A stretch of 64,000 nt of DNA from an uncultured Clostridia bacterium (GTDB lineage: Bacteria > Bacillota > Clostridia > Oscillospirales > Acutalibacteraceae), in NCBI GenBank assembly GCA_947598155.1, contig CANQFC010000003.1:62001-126000 (forward strand), given 5' to 3'. Shown piece by piece: positions 39,032 through 47,439 of the stretch. Position numbers and translations under genes: made by a program. How positions within the stretch are numbered: position 1 is the stretch's first letter; each line of letters begins with the position of its first letter. The notes under the pieces were generated by a model. It searched no databases. It had not been told where the DNA came from and was given only the letters and a program-made list of their open reading frames with translations.

Positions 39032-39810
39032 TTTGTCATTTCCCACATAATTATCGACGAGGCCTGCGCCGCATTCAGCGATTCGGCTCTGCCCCGCATT
39101 ACAATAGTCAGTTTTTCACCGCAGGCCTTTCGTACCTCATCTGAAACTCCGTTGCCCTCATTGCCGATAACGACAAGGGCGCCGCCGGAAAAATCCGTCT
39201 TTGAAATATCCAGAGCGTCTCCCGACGCCACAGAGGCAAACGTGCGTATGCCCGCTTTTTTATAATCTTCCGTTAATTTCGGAAGATTGTCCGAAACGGC
39301 GACTGGCATTCTGAAAACCGAGCCCATAGAAGCGCGCAGAGCCTTGGGGTTATATATATCGCAACAGCCCGAAAATATCAGCCCGTCAATTCCAAGAGCC
39401 TCCGCCGTGCGAATTATCGCTCCTAAATTGTCGGGATTCTGAACCCTGTCAAGAGCTATGTATTTTTTGCGTTTCTGGGGAATAAAAGATTTTGTTTTTG
39501 CGTGCGCGGCGCATATTATGCCTTGCGGCGAAACAGTGTCGCTTACAAAGCTCATAACGCTGTCGCTTACAAAATATACCTTTTGCGCCGACGATAAAAC
39601 GCCCTCAATTTCTGAAAAATACTTTTCCGTACATTTTTCAGTTACAAAAGCCGCCTCAATTTTTATGCCCGATTTTGCCGCGTCATTACAAAGACGGACT
39701 CCGTCGCACACAAAAAGCCCTGATGAGCGCCGAGCGGCAGACTTGTTCGTCAGCTCTTTAAGCTCTTTAATTTTCGGATTTGATTTTGCGGTTATAATAT
39801 CTTTTCTCAT
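39028..39810 (-). CDS. SpoU/TrmH family RNA 2'-O-methyltransferase
   Basis: A 260-residue SPOUT methylase. The N-terminal L30-like substrate-binding part starts ITAKSNPKIKELKEL. The trefoil knot has ALDRVQNPDNLGAIIRTAEALG (about 124-145), VIGNEGNGVSDEV (about 213) and the last motif IVMRGRAESLNAAQASSIIMWEM. The target (rRNA or tRNA ribose) is not deducible. It overlaps dprA by 4 bp. Confidence 0.92.
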   Translation of the reverse strand: MRKDIITAKSNPKIKELKELTNKSAARRSSGLFVCDGVRLCNDAAKSGIKIEAAFVTEKCTEKYFSEIEGVLSSAQKVYFVSDSVMSFVSDTVSPQGIICAAHAKTKSFIPQKRKKYIALDRVQNPDNLGAIIRTAEALGIDGLIFSGCCDIYNPKALRASMGSVFRMPVAVSDNLPKLTEDYKKAGIRTFASVASGDALDISKTDFSGGALVVIGNEGNGVSDEVRKACGEKLTIVMRGRAESLNAAQASSIIMWEMTK

Positions 39811-39828
39811 AATTGTAAAAAATGGAAA

Positions 39829-39855
39829 ACCACGCGCGAAGCATTTCGGCGTGGT
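39829..39855 (-). terminator. Terminator after rplT
   Basis: ACCACG-CGAA around the loop ATGC forms a stem with TTCG-CGTGGT, one mismatch in the middle. On the minus strand it is followed by TTTTCCATTTTTT. Confidence 0.75.
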
Positions 39856-39861
39856 CCGGAA

Positions 39862-40218
39862 TTATTTAAGCGCTACTTTTGCCTGCTCTGTAAGCGCAGT
39901 AAACGCCGCAGGGTCTGCAATAGCTATTTCCGAAAGCATTTTTCGGTTAAGGTCAATTCCCGCTTTTTTAAGGCCGTTCATAAATGTTGAGTAGTTCATA
40001 CCGTTCATTTTGCAGGCCGCTGAAATTCTTGTTATCCAAAGCTTTCTGAAATCACGCTTTTTCTGCTTTCTGCCAATATAAGCATACTGACCTGATTTCA
40101 TTACCGCCTCTTTTGCGGTTTTAAAAAGGGTGCTCTTTGAGCCGTAATAGCCCTTTGCCATTTTTATGGTTTTATTTCTTCTCTTGCGAGTCATCATCGC
40201 GCCTTTAATACGTGCCAT
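39862..40218 (-). CDS. rplT: 50S ribosomal protein L20
   Basis: bL20, 118 residues, needed for early 50S assembly and, in Firmicutes, autoregulator of the infC operon. [29 protein letters not shown] opens it, and [18 protein letters not shown] is near the end. It is last in infC-rpmI-rplT. Confidence 0.98.
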   Translation of the reverse strand: MARIKGAMMTRKRRNKTIKMAKGYYGSKSTLFKTAKEAVMKSGQYAYIGRKQKKRDFRKLWITRISAACKMNGMNYSTFMNGLKKAGIDLNRKMLSEIAIADPAAFTALTEQAKVALK

Positions 40219-40272
40219 TTGTATCTACCTCCGAAAAAAAGTGTCAGTGCTTTACGCACATTAAGTCGAATA

Positions 40273-40470
40273 TTATTTATAAGGAATAAGACGCTTGATC
40301 TGCTTGCAGTTTGTTGTGTCCGCAACAGCTGTCTTGCGAAGATTGCGTTTTCTCTTTGTGCTCTTCTTGTTAAGAATGTGCGACTTATATGCATGTGCTC
40401 TGATGGGTTTGCCGTTTTTTGAAAGTTTGAAGCGTTTTTTAGCTCCGCTGTGTGTTTTAATTTTCGGCAT
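40273..40470 (-). CDS. rpmI: 50S ribosomal protein L35
   Basis: bL35, 65 residues: [20 protein letters not shown], then the basic [18 protein letters not shown]. It sits between infC and rplT. Confidence 0.98.
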   Translation of the reverse strand: MPKIKTHSGAKKRFKLSKNGKPIRAHAYKSHILNKKSTKRKRNLRKTAVADTTNCKQIKRLIPYK

Positions 40471-40503
40471 ATTAAATTCCTCCTAAAAATATTACAATGT
40501 AAA

Positions 40504-41022
40504 TCATTTTGCGGCTTTAGGCGCCAAGAACATCAACATCTGCCTGCCCTCAAGCTTTGCGGGCTTTTCAACAGTGCCGTATTCCGCAGTCGCCTCGGCA
40601 AAGCGCTCCATAATACCGTTGCCAAGCTGTGTGTGAGCCATCTCTCGGCCGCGGAAACGGATTGAAACCTTAACCTTGTTGCCGCCGTTTAAAAATTTGA
40701 CAGCGTGATTTACCTTTGTGTCAAAGTCATGTGTATCAATGTTAACAGACAGCCGAACCTCTTTTGTTTCAACGATTTTTTGATTTTTTCTTCGGTCCTT
40801 TTCTTTTTTTGCCTGGTCAAAGCGGTACTTTCCGTAATCCATAATTTTACATACGGGCGGATTTGCCGAAGGCGAAACCTTGACTAAATCGAGATTGCGC
40901 TTTTCAGCCTCGCGGACAGCGTCTTTAACGGACATTATGCCGAGCTGTTCACCCTTGTCGGTGATAACTCTGACTTCCCTGTCTTTGATTTCTTCATTGA
41001 TTTGCAATTCTTTGGTAGCGAT
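40504..41022 (-). CDS. infC: Translation initiation factor IF-3, start codon ATC
   Basis: IF-3 checks start codon choice on the 30S subunit. The N domain (ATKELQINEEIKDREVRVI) and C domain (KVSIRFRGREMAHTQLGNGIMERF) are both complete, about 172 residues. GAGAGG (41032-41037) lies 9 nt before an ATC codon directly followed by GCTACCAAAGAATTG, so the most likely start is ATC at 41020-41022. The only standard start in frame (GTG at 41049) is upstream of that ribosome site. Non-AUG starts in infC (AUU in E. coli and Bacillus) serve autoregulation; AUC would be a variant of that. Confidence 0.9.
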   Translation of the reverse strand: MATKELQINEEIKDREVRVITDKGEQLGIMSVKDAVREAEKRNLDLVKVSPSANPPVCKIMDYGKYRFDQAKKEKDRRKNQKIVETKEVRLSVNIDTHDFDTKVNHAVKFLNGGNKVKVSIRFRGREMAHTQLGNGIMERFAEATAEYGTVEKPAKLEGRQMLMFLAPKAAK

Positions 41023-41044
41023 AAATAAACACCTCTCAAATTTT

Positions 41045-41165
41045 TTCACAAAAATTTAAAATGCGGACAGAAAAATTCTGCCCGCACCAATACACTAAAA
41101 AATTAAACGTATTGACCGTTCCGAGAAACCCGAACGGTGAGAGAGAATTTAACTGCTCTGCTTTA
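41045..41165 (-). promoter_or_regulatory. Structured leader of infC-rpmI-rplT
   Basis: About 120 nt of leader hold two hairpins: ACCGTTC/GGAACGGT (about 41115-41138) and a 9-bp stem TGCGGGCAG/CTGTCCGCA (41062-41086) followed by TTTTAAATTTTT, terminator-like. This fits the L20-controlled attenuators known in Firmicutes (L20 leader), but I cannot align the L20 binding site itself. Confidence 0.65.
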
Positions 41166-41175
41166 TTGCTCTGTT

Positions 41176-41203
41176 ATTATAACATATTTTTAACTGTTGT
41201 CAA
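41176..41203 (-). promoter_or_regulatory. infC operon promoter
   Basis: Minus-strand TTGACA (41198-41203), 16-bp spacer, TATAAT (41176-41181). Confidence 0.8.
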
Positions 41204-41212
41204 GAGTTATAT

Positions 41213-41893
41213 TTAATTTTTGATAATTTGGCTGAGTTTTCCGTCCTTTATAGACACAGACGAGCCACAGCAGTCTATAACAAAATCGTCGTGGCTTACA
41301 ATAATTACGGTTGTTCCGTTCTCGTTTATCTTTTTGAACAGCGACATTATATCCTGTTTCATTTTGGAATCAAGCGAACCTGTCGGCTCATCTGCTAAAA
41401 TTGTATTAGGCAAATTAACTATTGCTCTGGCTATTGCAACCCTTTGCTTTTGACCGCCCGAAAGCTTTTTTACCTCTCTGCCCTCATATTCAAGCATAGA
41501 GGCTTTTTCAAGAGCTTTTTCGCATAATTCTTTCCTCTTAGCCTTATTTATCCCTTTCGCAAATAAAAGGGGAAGCTCAACATTTTCAAATACTGTATTA
41601 TTTTCCAAAAGTAAATTGTTCTGAAAAACCATTCCTATTTCTCTGTTTCGGAAAATCGCAAGCTCCTTGTTGTTTAAACGGGCTATATTTTTATCATTAT
41701 AAAAATATTCTCCCGAATCATATTTAAGATTACCTGCCAAAACATTAAGCAGGGTAGATTTTCCCGAGCCCGAAGGTCCGCTTACGGCAAGCATTTGCCC
41801 GTCTTCAACCGTAAGGCTGACATTATCCAAGGCGACTACCTGATTATTCTGATTAAGGTTATAAATCTTTGACAAATTTTTTATATCAATCAT
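41213..41893 (-). CDS. MacB/LolD-type ABC ATPase
   Basis: A 226-residue ATPase. Walker A is GPSGSGKST (about 39-47), Q-loop MVFQNNLLL, signature KLSGGQKQR, Walker B ILADEPTGSLD and switch His in IIVSHDD. The LADEPTGSLD form and VVALDNVSLTVEDGQ start are typical of exporters and mechanotransmission complexes of the MacB/LolD group. The start ATGATTGAT at 41893 overlaps the stop of the upstream membrane gene by 8 bp. It is the last gene of the accessory cluster 41213-45584 and would energise the two FtsX-type permeases upstream. Confidence 0.92.
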   Translation of the reverse strand: MIDIKNLSKIYNLNQNNQVVALDNVSLTVEDGQMLAVSGPSGSGKSTLLNVLAGNLKYDSGEYFYNDKNIARLNNKELAIFRNREIGMVFQNNLLLENNTVFENVELPLLFAKGINKAKRKELCEKALEKASMLEYEGREVKKLSGGQKQRVAIARAIVNLPNTILADEPTGSLDSKMKQDIMSLFKKINENGTTVIIVSHDDFVIDCCGSSVSIKDGKLSQIIKN

Positions 41894-43142
41894 TAAACTC
41901 ATCCCTTATTTTAGCTTGCTTTTTTTGACACCAAGCGGAAACCGACAGTGATATAAACATAAAAATCAGATTAAGCAAAATTATAAATACGATATTGTAA
42001 TTAACAAAGGATACATCTATTTCCGCAAATTCAAAGTGTATAAGCAAGGGCATTATAAGCGCAATCACGGCGTCCGAAATAACTATTGCGAGGAAAAACA
42101 TACTGTTTAGTATAGTATATATTTCCCTTTCCGTTGCGCCGCATATTCTGAATATCACAAGCTCAGGCTTTAACAGAAAGACATTAAGATAAATCATAAC
42201 GGCAAAACCAACCAATGAAGCCGCCAACAGACAAAGCAGCGGCGGAAGCTGAGAATCCGTATATTCTTTTATGTTTTCAAAATCAACGGAGGTTTCATAA
42301 TCAAAAACGCACCCGTTTTTTTCTAATATTTCTTTATTTTGACGCATTTGGCTTTCGGTAAGCCGACCGTCAAAAAACAGTAACTGTGAATATATCGGGC
42401 TGTTCTTGTTTTTATCTAAACCGTTATCGTTAATAAAGTCCGATATGTCATTATAGTCCACCCAAATAATTGAATAGCCTAATGCTGACAGCTCTTCGGG
42501 AGAAGTAAAAGTAAAAATGTCTGAAAAGCCTTGCTTTACGCCCGACGTCAGCGGATTTAAGTCAAAATACGGAGGATTCATTACACCGGCGACTCTAAGC
42601 TTTAAGTCGCCGCCTTTGCTTTTAGCGTAATCCGAAACCAGCGATACAGTGATAAGATCTCCTGCGTTTAACCGGCTGTCCGATACAATACAATTAACAT
42701 AATCCTGCGACCCTTTTCGGCTTTTTAACGGGCCGCCTTTTTTAAATGAAATATTAAGATTTTCAAACACATTGCCGCTTATTGCCCTTACCTCAAAATT
42801 GCCATCGGCATTTTCTGCGCTGAACGTACAGGACATCGAATAGCCTTCAAGCCCCGTAAGCTCGGAATATGTTTTGAGCCGCTCCTCATGCAAATTTTCC
42901 CGTAAAGCCGATTCATACGAAGATTCACCGTTATTATATAAAAAATCCGAAATAGGCATATAGCAAACAAAATTCGTCTCGGAAAACGGCGATGTAAAGT
43001 TTAAAACCGACATCTCTTTGCTTATGTAGTTAATTGAATTTAAAGAAAAAATTATTACAAACAGCATTTCAAATATCAAGCTGCCAAATAATAACGGATG
43101 GTAAAGAACTGTGTTGATAATCAGCTTTATTCTTTTTATCAT
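41886..43142 (-). CDS. FtsX/MacB-like membrane protein A (418 aa)
   Basis: One N-terminal transmembrane helix (about 15-38, LLFGSLIFEMLFVIIFSLNS), a long extracytoplasmic part (about 40-290), then three helices (about 295-320, 345-372, 382-408). The loop between helices 2 and 3 has LVIFRICGATEREIYTIL, the usual FtsX coupling sequence. The ectodomain includes RLNAGDLITVSLVSDYAKS and GDLKLRVAGVMNPP, like the MacB periplasmic fold. This is one half of a heterodimeric 4+4 helix permease with the 328-aa protein. No sequence-level function can be assigned. Confidence 0.8.
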   Translation of the reverse strand: MIKRIKLIINTVLYHPLLFGSLIFEMLFVIIFSLNSINYISKEMSVLNFTSPFSETNFVCYMPISDFLYNNGESSYESALRENLHEERLKTYSELTGLEGYSMSCTFSAENADGNFEVRAISGNVFENLNISFKKGGPLKSRKGSQDYVNCIVSDSRLNAGDLITVSLVSDYAKSKGGDLKLRVAGVMNPPYFDLNPLTSGVKQGFSDIFTFTSPEELSALGYSIIWVDYNDISDFINDNGLDKNKNSPIYSQLLFFDGRLTESQMRQNKEILEKNGCVFDYETSVDFENIKEYTDSQLPPLLCLLAASLVGFAVMIYLNVFLLKPELVIFRICGATEREIYTILNSMFFLAIVISDAVIALIMPLLIHFEFAEIDVSFVNYNIVFIILLNLIFMFISLSVSAWCQKKQAKIRDEFND

Positions 43143-43146
43143 TGAA

Positions 43147-44133
43147 TTACCTTCCTTTTCCGTCTTTTATCGCTTTTGCCGATGTTAAAATAAAAACAGG
43201 AAAAACGGTAATCAGTATCCCGACAACGCAGGAAATCAGCAAATCGGCAGCCGAAACCGAATAATTAAACACAAATCCTTTTGATAAAAACGCAAAGAAA
43301 AATATATTACCTGTCAAAACTCCCAAAACGGCATATAACAATATTTCAAATACATTTATCAAAACCGCTTTTAGCCGCGTTCCACCGCACAGTATCATAA
43401 TATTAACTGCTTTTTCCTTTTTATATAAAAAGAAAAAGCTGACAAAACCGATATTGCACAAAACTAAAATTAAAGACAGAACCGCAGACCTAAACAGATA
43501 CAAATATCTTGTGCTGAAAGAATGTGAATCCGGCTCTTTTATTTCGTTTATTTCAAATGATGTTCCGATTTCCTTAAAAAAGCTGTTGAGTTTTTTTGAG
43601 CTTAATGAATTTTTAAATGTAACGGTCAGGCTGTCAAACATATGTTGATTATGCAATGAATCAATGGATATTTCATCGTACTCGCCGCCCGCTCGAATCC
43701 CGATTACCTTGTATTGATTTTGAGAAATTTTAACGGTGCCGTCAATTTTTACGCCGGCTTTTCTTTTTTCCTCACCGATAATTATTTGATTTTCCTTTAA
43801 ATCCTTTCTTCCCTGAGACACATCATAGTTCCCGCAAAAATAAACCAATAATTTGCCGCCGTATTCGCATGTTGTAATATATGCGCTCTCTATACTGTGT
43901 GAATATTTTTGCAGTATGCCTTTCAGTTTTTCGGAAGCGTTGCTTTGCGAAAAGGAAATATTATATGTATATTCTCCGAAATGTACGCGCTCCATTCTCC
44001 GAGCTTCTCTGAATTGATACAAAGAAAAATTAAAACAGTTTACTCCTATGGATATTAAAATAACAATCAGGCAAATGCTTAAAAGGCTATCTCTGGCTGA
44101 CGCCCTGAGGCTGTTCTTTAACAGTGTTATCAT
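43147..44133 (-). CDS. FtsX/MacB-like membrane protein B (328 aa)
   Basis: Same layout as protein A but smaller: helix 1 at about 15-38 (LLSICLIVILISIGVNCF), ectodomain about 40-205 with KRKAGVKIDGTVKISQNQYKVIGIRAGG, and helices 2-4 at about 210-235, 255-280 and 292-318. The coupling loop carries MILCGGTRLKAVLINVFEIL. It is probably the partner of the 418-aa protein. CAGGAG precedes the ATG, which lies within the end of the upstream gene (47-bp overlap). Base composition is AT-rich like the rest of the cluster. Confidence 0.8.
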   Translation of the reverse strand: MITLLKNSLRASARDSLLSICLIVILISIGVNCFNFSLYQFREARRMERVHFGEYTYNISFSQSNASEKLKGILQKYSHSIESAYITTCEYGGKLLVYFCGNYDVSQGRKDLKENQIIIGEEKRKAGVKIDGTVKISQNQYKVIGIRAGGEYDEISIDSLHNQHMFDSLTVTFKNSLSSKKLNSFFKEIGTSFEINEIKEPDSHSFSTRYLYLFRSAVLSLILVLCNIGFVSFFFLYKKEKAVNIMILCGGTRLKAVLINVFEILLYAVLGVLTGNIFFFAFLSKGFVFNYSVSAADLLISCVVGILITVFPVFILTSAKAIKDGKGR

Positions 44134-45085
44134 TTTTTCTCCTGAAATTGTATTTTACAAAAATAATGAGAGTGACTATGCCGAACATAGTAATAACTGC
44201 GGAAACAACAGCCATTCCAAAACATATATGTAATTCATCTAAATATTTCAGCCACTCGTAATGAGAATCCTCAAAAACGATGGCGCCGTTGCTGTTTGCG
44301 GCCTCATAAAGTAAATTTATATTGTCTGTATCTGTTTTTTTGAAAACTGGAAGAAGTTTTATGTTATGATTGTAAGGGTCTTTAATTGCATAATCTTCGT
44401 CCTCGTATCCATAAGTAAATGCGGTAATATCAACATAATCCACTATGTTCTGAATAATAATATTTGGATCATACTTGCCTGTTTTCATATATCCGTATCC
44501 TAAATGAGAAAGAGAGCCTAAATCCTCTTTCGGAAAGAAAAACGGTATATATTTTTTATACTTTCCTACTACCGTAGAATTGAGTTCAATATGTTTTCCG
44601 TTTTCGTCATATAAGCCTTCGATTGCTAATTTAACTTCGTCTCCTACCGATACGTCAAAATCCGACGGAACCATAATCTCTATGCCGTCTTTCCCGTTAT
44701 GATTTATATCTATACAGCGCCCTTCGGTTATTTCAATAAAATTCTGGTCTACCATATCCTGATAAAAAACATACGGAGTTACATAAGTATCGGGGTTTTT
44801 AAATTCATCTTCAACGCCTTCTACACAAATTTTAAAATTAGGGGCGGGAATTAAATCAACAAAATCAGGATTTTTAGATAGCACTTCTTTCATAGAGTTG
44901 TATTTTTCATAAAAATTATGAAATGTAGTTTCCAGTCCGCTTATTGACGTTGTGGCTTGCGTGTCATATTGTACAGTTTCGGATATTCTTTTAAACTTAA
45001 CTGCATTATACACTGTTATAACAGACGAATAAATTATTATTGCGAACAAAAAAATAATTACTGCAGCCTTAACTATTTTTTTCAT
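44087..45085 (-). CDS. Two-helix MacB ectodomain-like membrane protein (332 aa)
   Basis: Helix 1 (about 6-26, AVIIFLFAIIIYSSVITVY), an extracytoplasmic domain of about 265 residues and a second helix (about 293-317, FGMAVVSAVITMFGIVTLIIFV), then a basic tail. ITEGRCIDINHNGKDGIEIMV and FDVSVGDEVKLAIEG match the MacB core fold (GR...vvvs...vGd.i.l), but helices 3 and 4 are missing and no coupling loop is seen. So it could be a third, non-coupled subunit or a substrate-specific accessory. A good ribosome site AAAGGGG precedes it. Confidence 0.72.
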   Translation of the reverse strand: MKKIVKAAVIIFLFAIIIYSSVITVYNAVKFKRISETVQYDTQATTSISGLETTFHNFYEKYNSMKEVLSKNPDFVDLIPAPNFKICVEGVEDEFKNPDTYVTPYVFYQDMVDQNFIEITEGRCIDINHNGKDGIEIMVPSDFDVSVGDEVKLAIEGLYDENGKHIELNSTVVGKYKKYIPFFFPKEDLGSLSHLGYGYMKTGKYDPNIIIQNIVDYVDITAFTYGYEDEDYAIKDPYNHNIKLLPVFKKTDTDNINLLYEAANSNGAIVFEDSHYEWLKYLDELHICFGMAVVSAVITMFGIVTLIIFVKYNFRRKNDNTVKEQPQGVSQR

Positions 45086-45107
45086 AAATTATACCCCTTT
45101 AATTTTA

Positions 45108-45584
45108 TTATTTCGGATCATTTGGATGGGATGCGTCATAATAGTAAAAAATATGTTCCCTCCCGCTACAAAAACTGGGGTGAGAAGCATAATGTTCGAC
45201 AACTCTTACATCGACCGATGATCCTATTTTTACTTTAGCATTAATATTACTATTCAATTTTGATGACGGACGTTTTACCTCCGTTTTATAATGCACGCCG
45301 GTTAATGTTCCGTTGTTTGAATAAACGCCTGTTACAACATAACAGTCTAGTGAATTCTTTACCAAAATCCGTGTGCTAGCAGAATTGTTATCCCGCTGCC
45401 TATAAACTGACATATGTTCCATTGTTGTGATCTCATACTTATGAAAATTATATTTCTTTTCAATTGTACACGTACTATTCTCAAAACCGAGCGTACTTAC
45501 CCCGCCGAAAGCAAAGCAATTCACCGTTGCCGTAATAAAAATCACCATTACTGCCACAGAAAATATTATTCTCTTTAATTTCAT
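45108..45584 (-). CDS. Secreted small protein, likely cargo or partner of the MacB-like cluster
   Basis: A 158-residue protein with a clear signal peptide (basic MKLKR, hydrophobic 6-22, likely cleavage after CFA near 25). The mature part (about 133 residues) has three Cys (about 39, 81 and 139), is rich in Ser/Thr/Asn/Val with alternating polar-hydrophobic stretches typical of beta structure, and ends HIFYYYDASHPNDPK. I recognise no family. The arrangement (secreted polypeptide, MacB-type membrane proteins, LolD-like ATPase) recalls lactococcin 972-type bacteriocin loci, but the sequence does not show the lactococcin 972 pattern. AAAGGAG precedes the ATG. Confidence 0.7.
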   Translation of the reverse strand: MKLKRIIFSVAVMVIFITATVNCFAFGGVSTLGFENSTCTIEKKYNFHKYEITTMEHMSVYRQRDNNSASTRILVKNSLDCYVVTGVYSNNGTLTGVHYKTEVKRPSSKLNSNINAKVKIGSSVDVRVVEHYASHPSFCSGREHIFYYYDASHPNDPK

Positions 45585-45683
45585 GTTAAAAACTCCTTTT
45601 GTTTCTAATTTTTATATGCTTTTTATTAAAACTACAGCCGTCCTTTTTCAGTAAAACGCAAATTCCGCTTACTCTTTGATTTC

Positions 45684-45713
45684 CTTATACCATAAAGCCT
45701 GATTATTTGTCAA
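45684..45713 (-). promoter_or_regulatory. Promoter of the secreted protein/MacB-like cluster
   Basis: Minus-strand TTGACA (45708-45713), 18-bp spacer, TATAAG (45684-45689), about 95 bp before the ATG of the secreted protein. Confidence 0.6.
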
Positions 45714-45838
45714 TATAAGTTGTCAAAACGCAATAAATTCGCGTCGAAACGCAAGTTTTAAGGGTTTTTCAGAATAGTTCTGTCATATTTTGCGTTTTTG
45801 CCGCCGTATTTGAATAAACAGAAATTTCCGTAAAAAAC

Positions 45839-45866
45839 ACGGGGAACGCTTTTCGGCGTTCCCCGT
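45839..45866 (-). terminator. Strong terminator facing left
   Basis: An 11-bp stem ACGGGGAACGC/GCGTTCCCCGT with a 6-nt loop is followed on the minus strand by GTTTTTTACGG. No leftward gene ends right here now; the next one to the right ends at 47570 or 47782, beyond the IS element. This suggests the insertion separated a gene from its terminator. Confidence 0.75.
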
Positions 45867-45897
45867 AATAGGAGTTATATATAAATGTTTTTGCAGG

Positions 45898-45926
45898 GCT
45901 GAGTTTGACCTCAGCGCTTGTTTTTT
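45898..45926 (+). terminator. Small rightward terminator-like hairpin
   Basis: GCTGAG-TTTGAC-CTCAGC followed by GCTTGTTTTTT. It precedes the noncoding part of the IS110 element and may mark flanking DNA. Confidence 0.5.
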
Positions 45927-45949
45927 AACTGTATCAAGTCTGTTAAGTA

Positions 45950-46275
45950 TTGTCAATCATAGAACACTGTATGGTTTTTATCGCACACAACAGATGAAAG
46001 TCAGCTTTTTATATGTCGTACTTTTGAAATGCGTTTTCTACATATAGTAGACTTTCACGCTAACACCGCATGATTTTTTATCGCACGCAACGGATGAAAA
46101 CCTGTGATAGAATAGGGGTTGCGGGACAAGGTCGAGGGACGGTTTGTCGATACAATCACGACTCTAGAACATGACCGGATTATCTTTGAGTACACGGAAC
46201 TGCTCTTTGAGAGCGCACGCTAAACTTCTTTTTTCGGATAATCATTCCCGTTATTCTTTCAAGGGAGTGTGATAT
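45950..46275 (+). ncRNA. Structured noncoding left region of the IS110 element (candidate bridge RNA)
   Basis: About 325 bp without genes before the transposase. Two imperfect copies of a 30-bp sequence (ATGGTTTTTATCGCACACAA at about 45971, ATGATTTTTTATCGCACGCA at about 46070, both continuing C(A/G)GATGAAA) flank a 65-nt stem with TGAAAGTC/GACTTTCA and TATATG/CATATA arms. The next 200 bp contain GACAA/TTGTC and other local stems. In IS110-family elements the noncoding end next to the gene encodes a bridge RNA with target- and donor-binding loops; the position and length fit. The exact RNA limits cannot be set here. Confidence 0.45.
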
Positions 46276-47439
46276 ATGCAACCAATTTTAGAGTGCTGTT
46301 GCGGTGTTGACGTTCATAAAGATATGATTGAAGCTTGTATTATCTGCGGTACGGAGAATCCGATTTTTATTCGGAAACAGTTTCAAACGCTTCCGTCTGC
46401 TCTGCAAGACTTTGTGCATTGGCTTTTTGAAAATGACTGTTTTCATATCGCCATGGAAAGCACCGGTGTTTATTGGCGTCCGGTTTATGAAGCGATTGAA
46501 GAGTTTTCGCCCTACTATGAAAGCATCATCGTTTCTAATGCGCACAACATGCGCAATTTACCGGGCAGAAAAACTGATGTAAAAGACGCAGAATGGATTG
46601 CAACGCTTTTACAGCACGGCTTGCTTGAGCCGTCTTTTGTACCAAACAGAATCATTCGGGATTTGCGCGAATTTTCACGCACTTACAAAAACTGTATCGG
46701 CGAGAAGAGCCGATGTCTAAACCGTTTGGAAAAATTTTTGCAAACACACGGATTTAAATTGTCCAGTGTGTTAAGTGACATCAACAGTCTAAGCGGCATC
46801 CGCATTTTAACCGTCCTCTCGGAACGAGGTTCTTTATCTGTAGATGATGTCAAGAAAGCAATCAGCAGTAATACCAAAAAATCCGCCACCGAAATTCAAT
46901 CCGCAATCTGTGGAAGATTAAATCCAAACGAATGCTTCTTACTGAACGATTTTCTTGAACAACTACGAATTATCCAAAATCACATCGACAAAATCTTGTC
47001 TAAAATGCAAGAGCTTGCCGCGCCTTATGCGAATATCCTCGAACAATTAGATTCTATCGTCGGAATTGATATTACTGCCGCACTTTTAATTTTAGCAGAA
47101 ATCGGTCCTGCTCCGCAAGAGAATTTTAAAACTTCTGCTCATCTTTGTTCTTGGGCGGGACTTTCGCCGCGTAATGACCAAAGTGCAGGTAAGATTAAGT
47201 CCAAAAAAATTTTACCCGGAAATCCGTACATCAAGTCTATTTTGTGTCAGGTTTCGTGGTCGGCGGTTCGCTCTCGAAAAACACCTTTCGGTATGTGGTT
47301 TTGGTCGCATCAAGGCAAGTTAGGCAAGAAAAAAGCGATTGTAGCTGTTTCAAGAAAAATACTTTCTCTCATTTACTATTTACTTTCTACAGGTCAATTT
47401 TACAATAACGAGGTCGCTATGCGCCCTTATCTGAATTGA
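46276..47439 (+). mobile_element. IS110-family transposase (DEDD recombinase)
   Basis: A 387-residue recombinase. The RuvC-like N-terminal part has Asp in CGVDVHKDMIEA (about 11), Glu in AMESTGVYW (about 59), and the Asp pair in GRKTDVKDAEWIA (about 102 and 105). A coiled middle (about 150-250) leads to the Transposase_20 region with IVGIDITAALLILAEIG, FKTSAHLCSWAGLSPRNDQSAGKIKSKK (catalytic Ser about 306) and YIKSILCQVSW. It looks intact. GGGAGTG precedes the ATG. The element separates the MacB-like cluster from the lipoprotein gene and may be responsible for the cluster's border. Confidence 0.93.
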
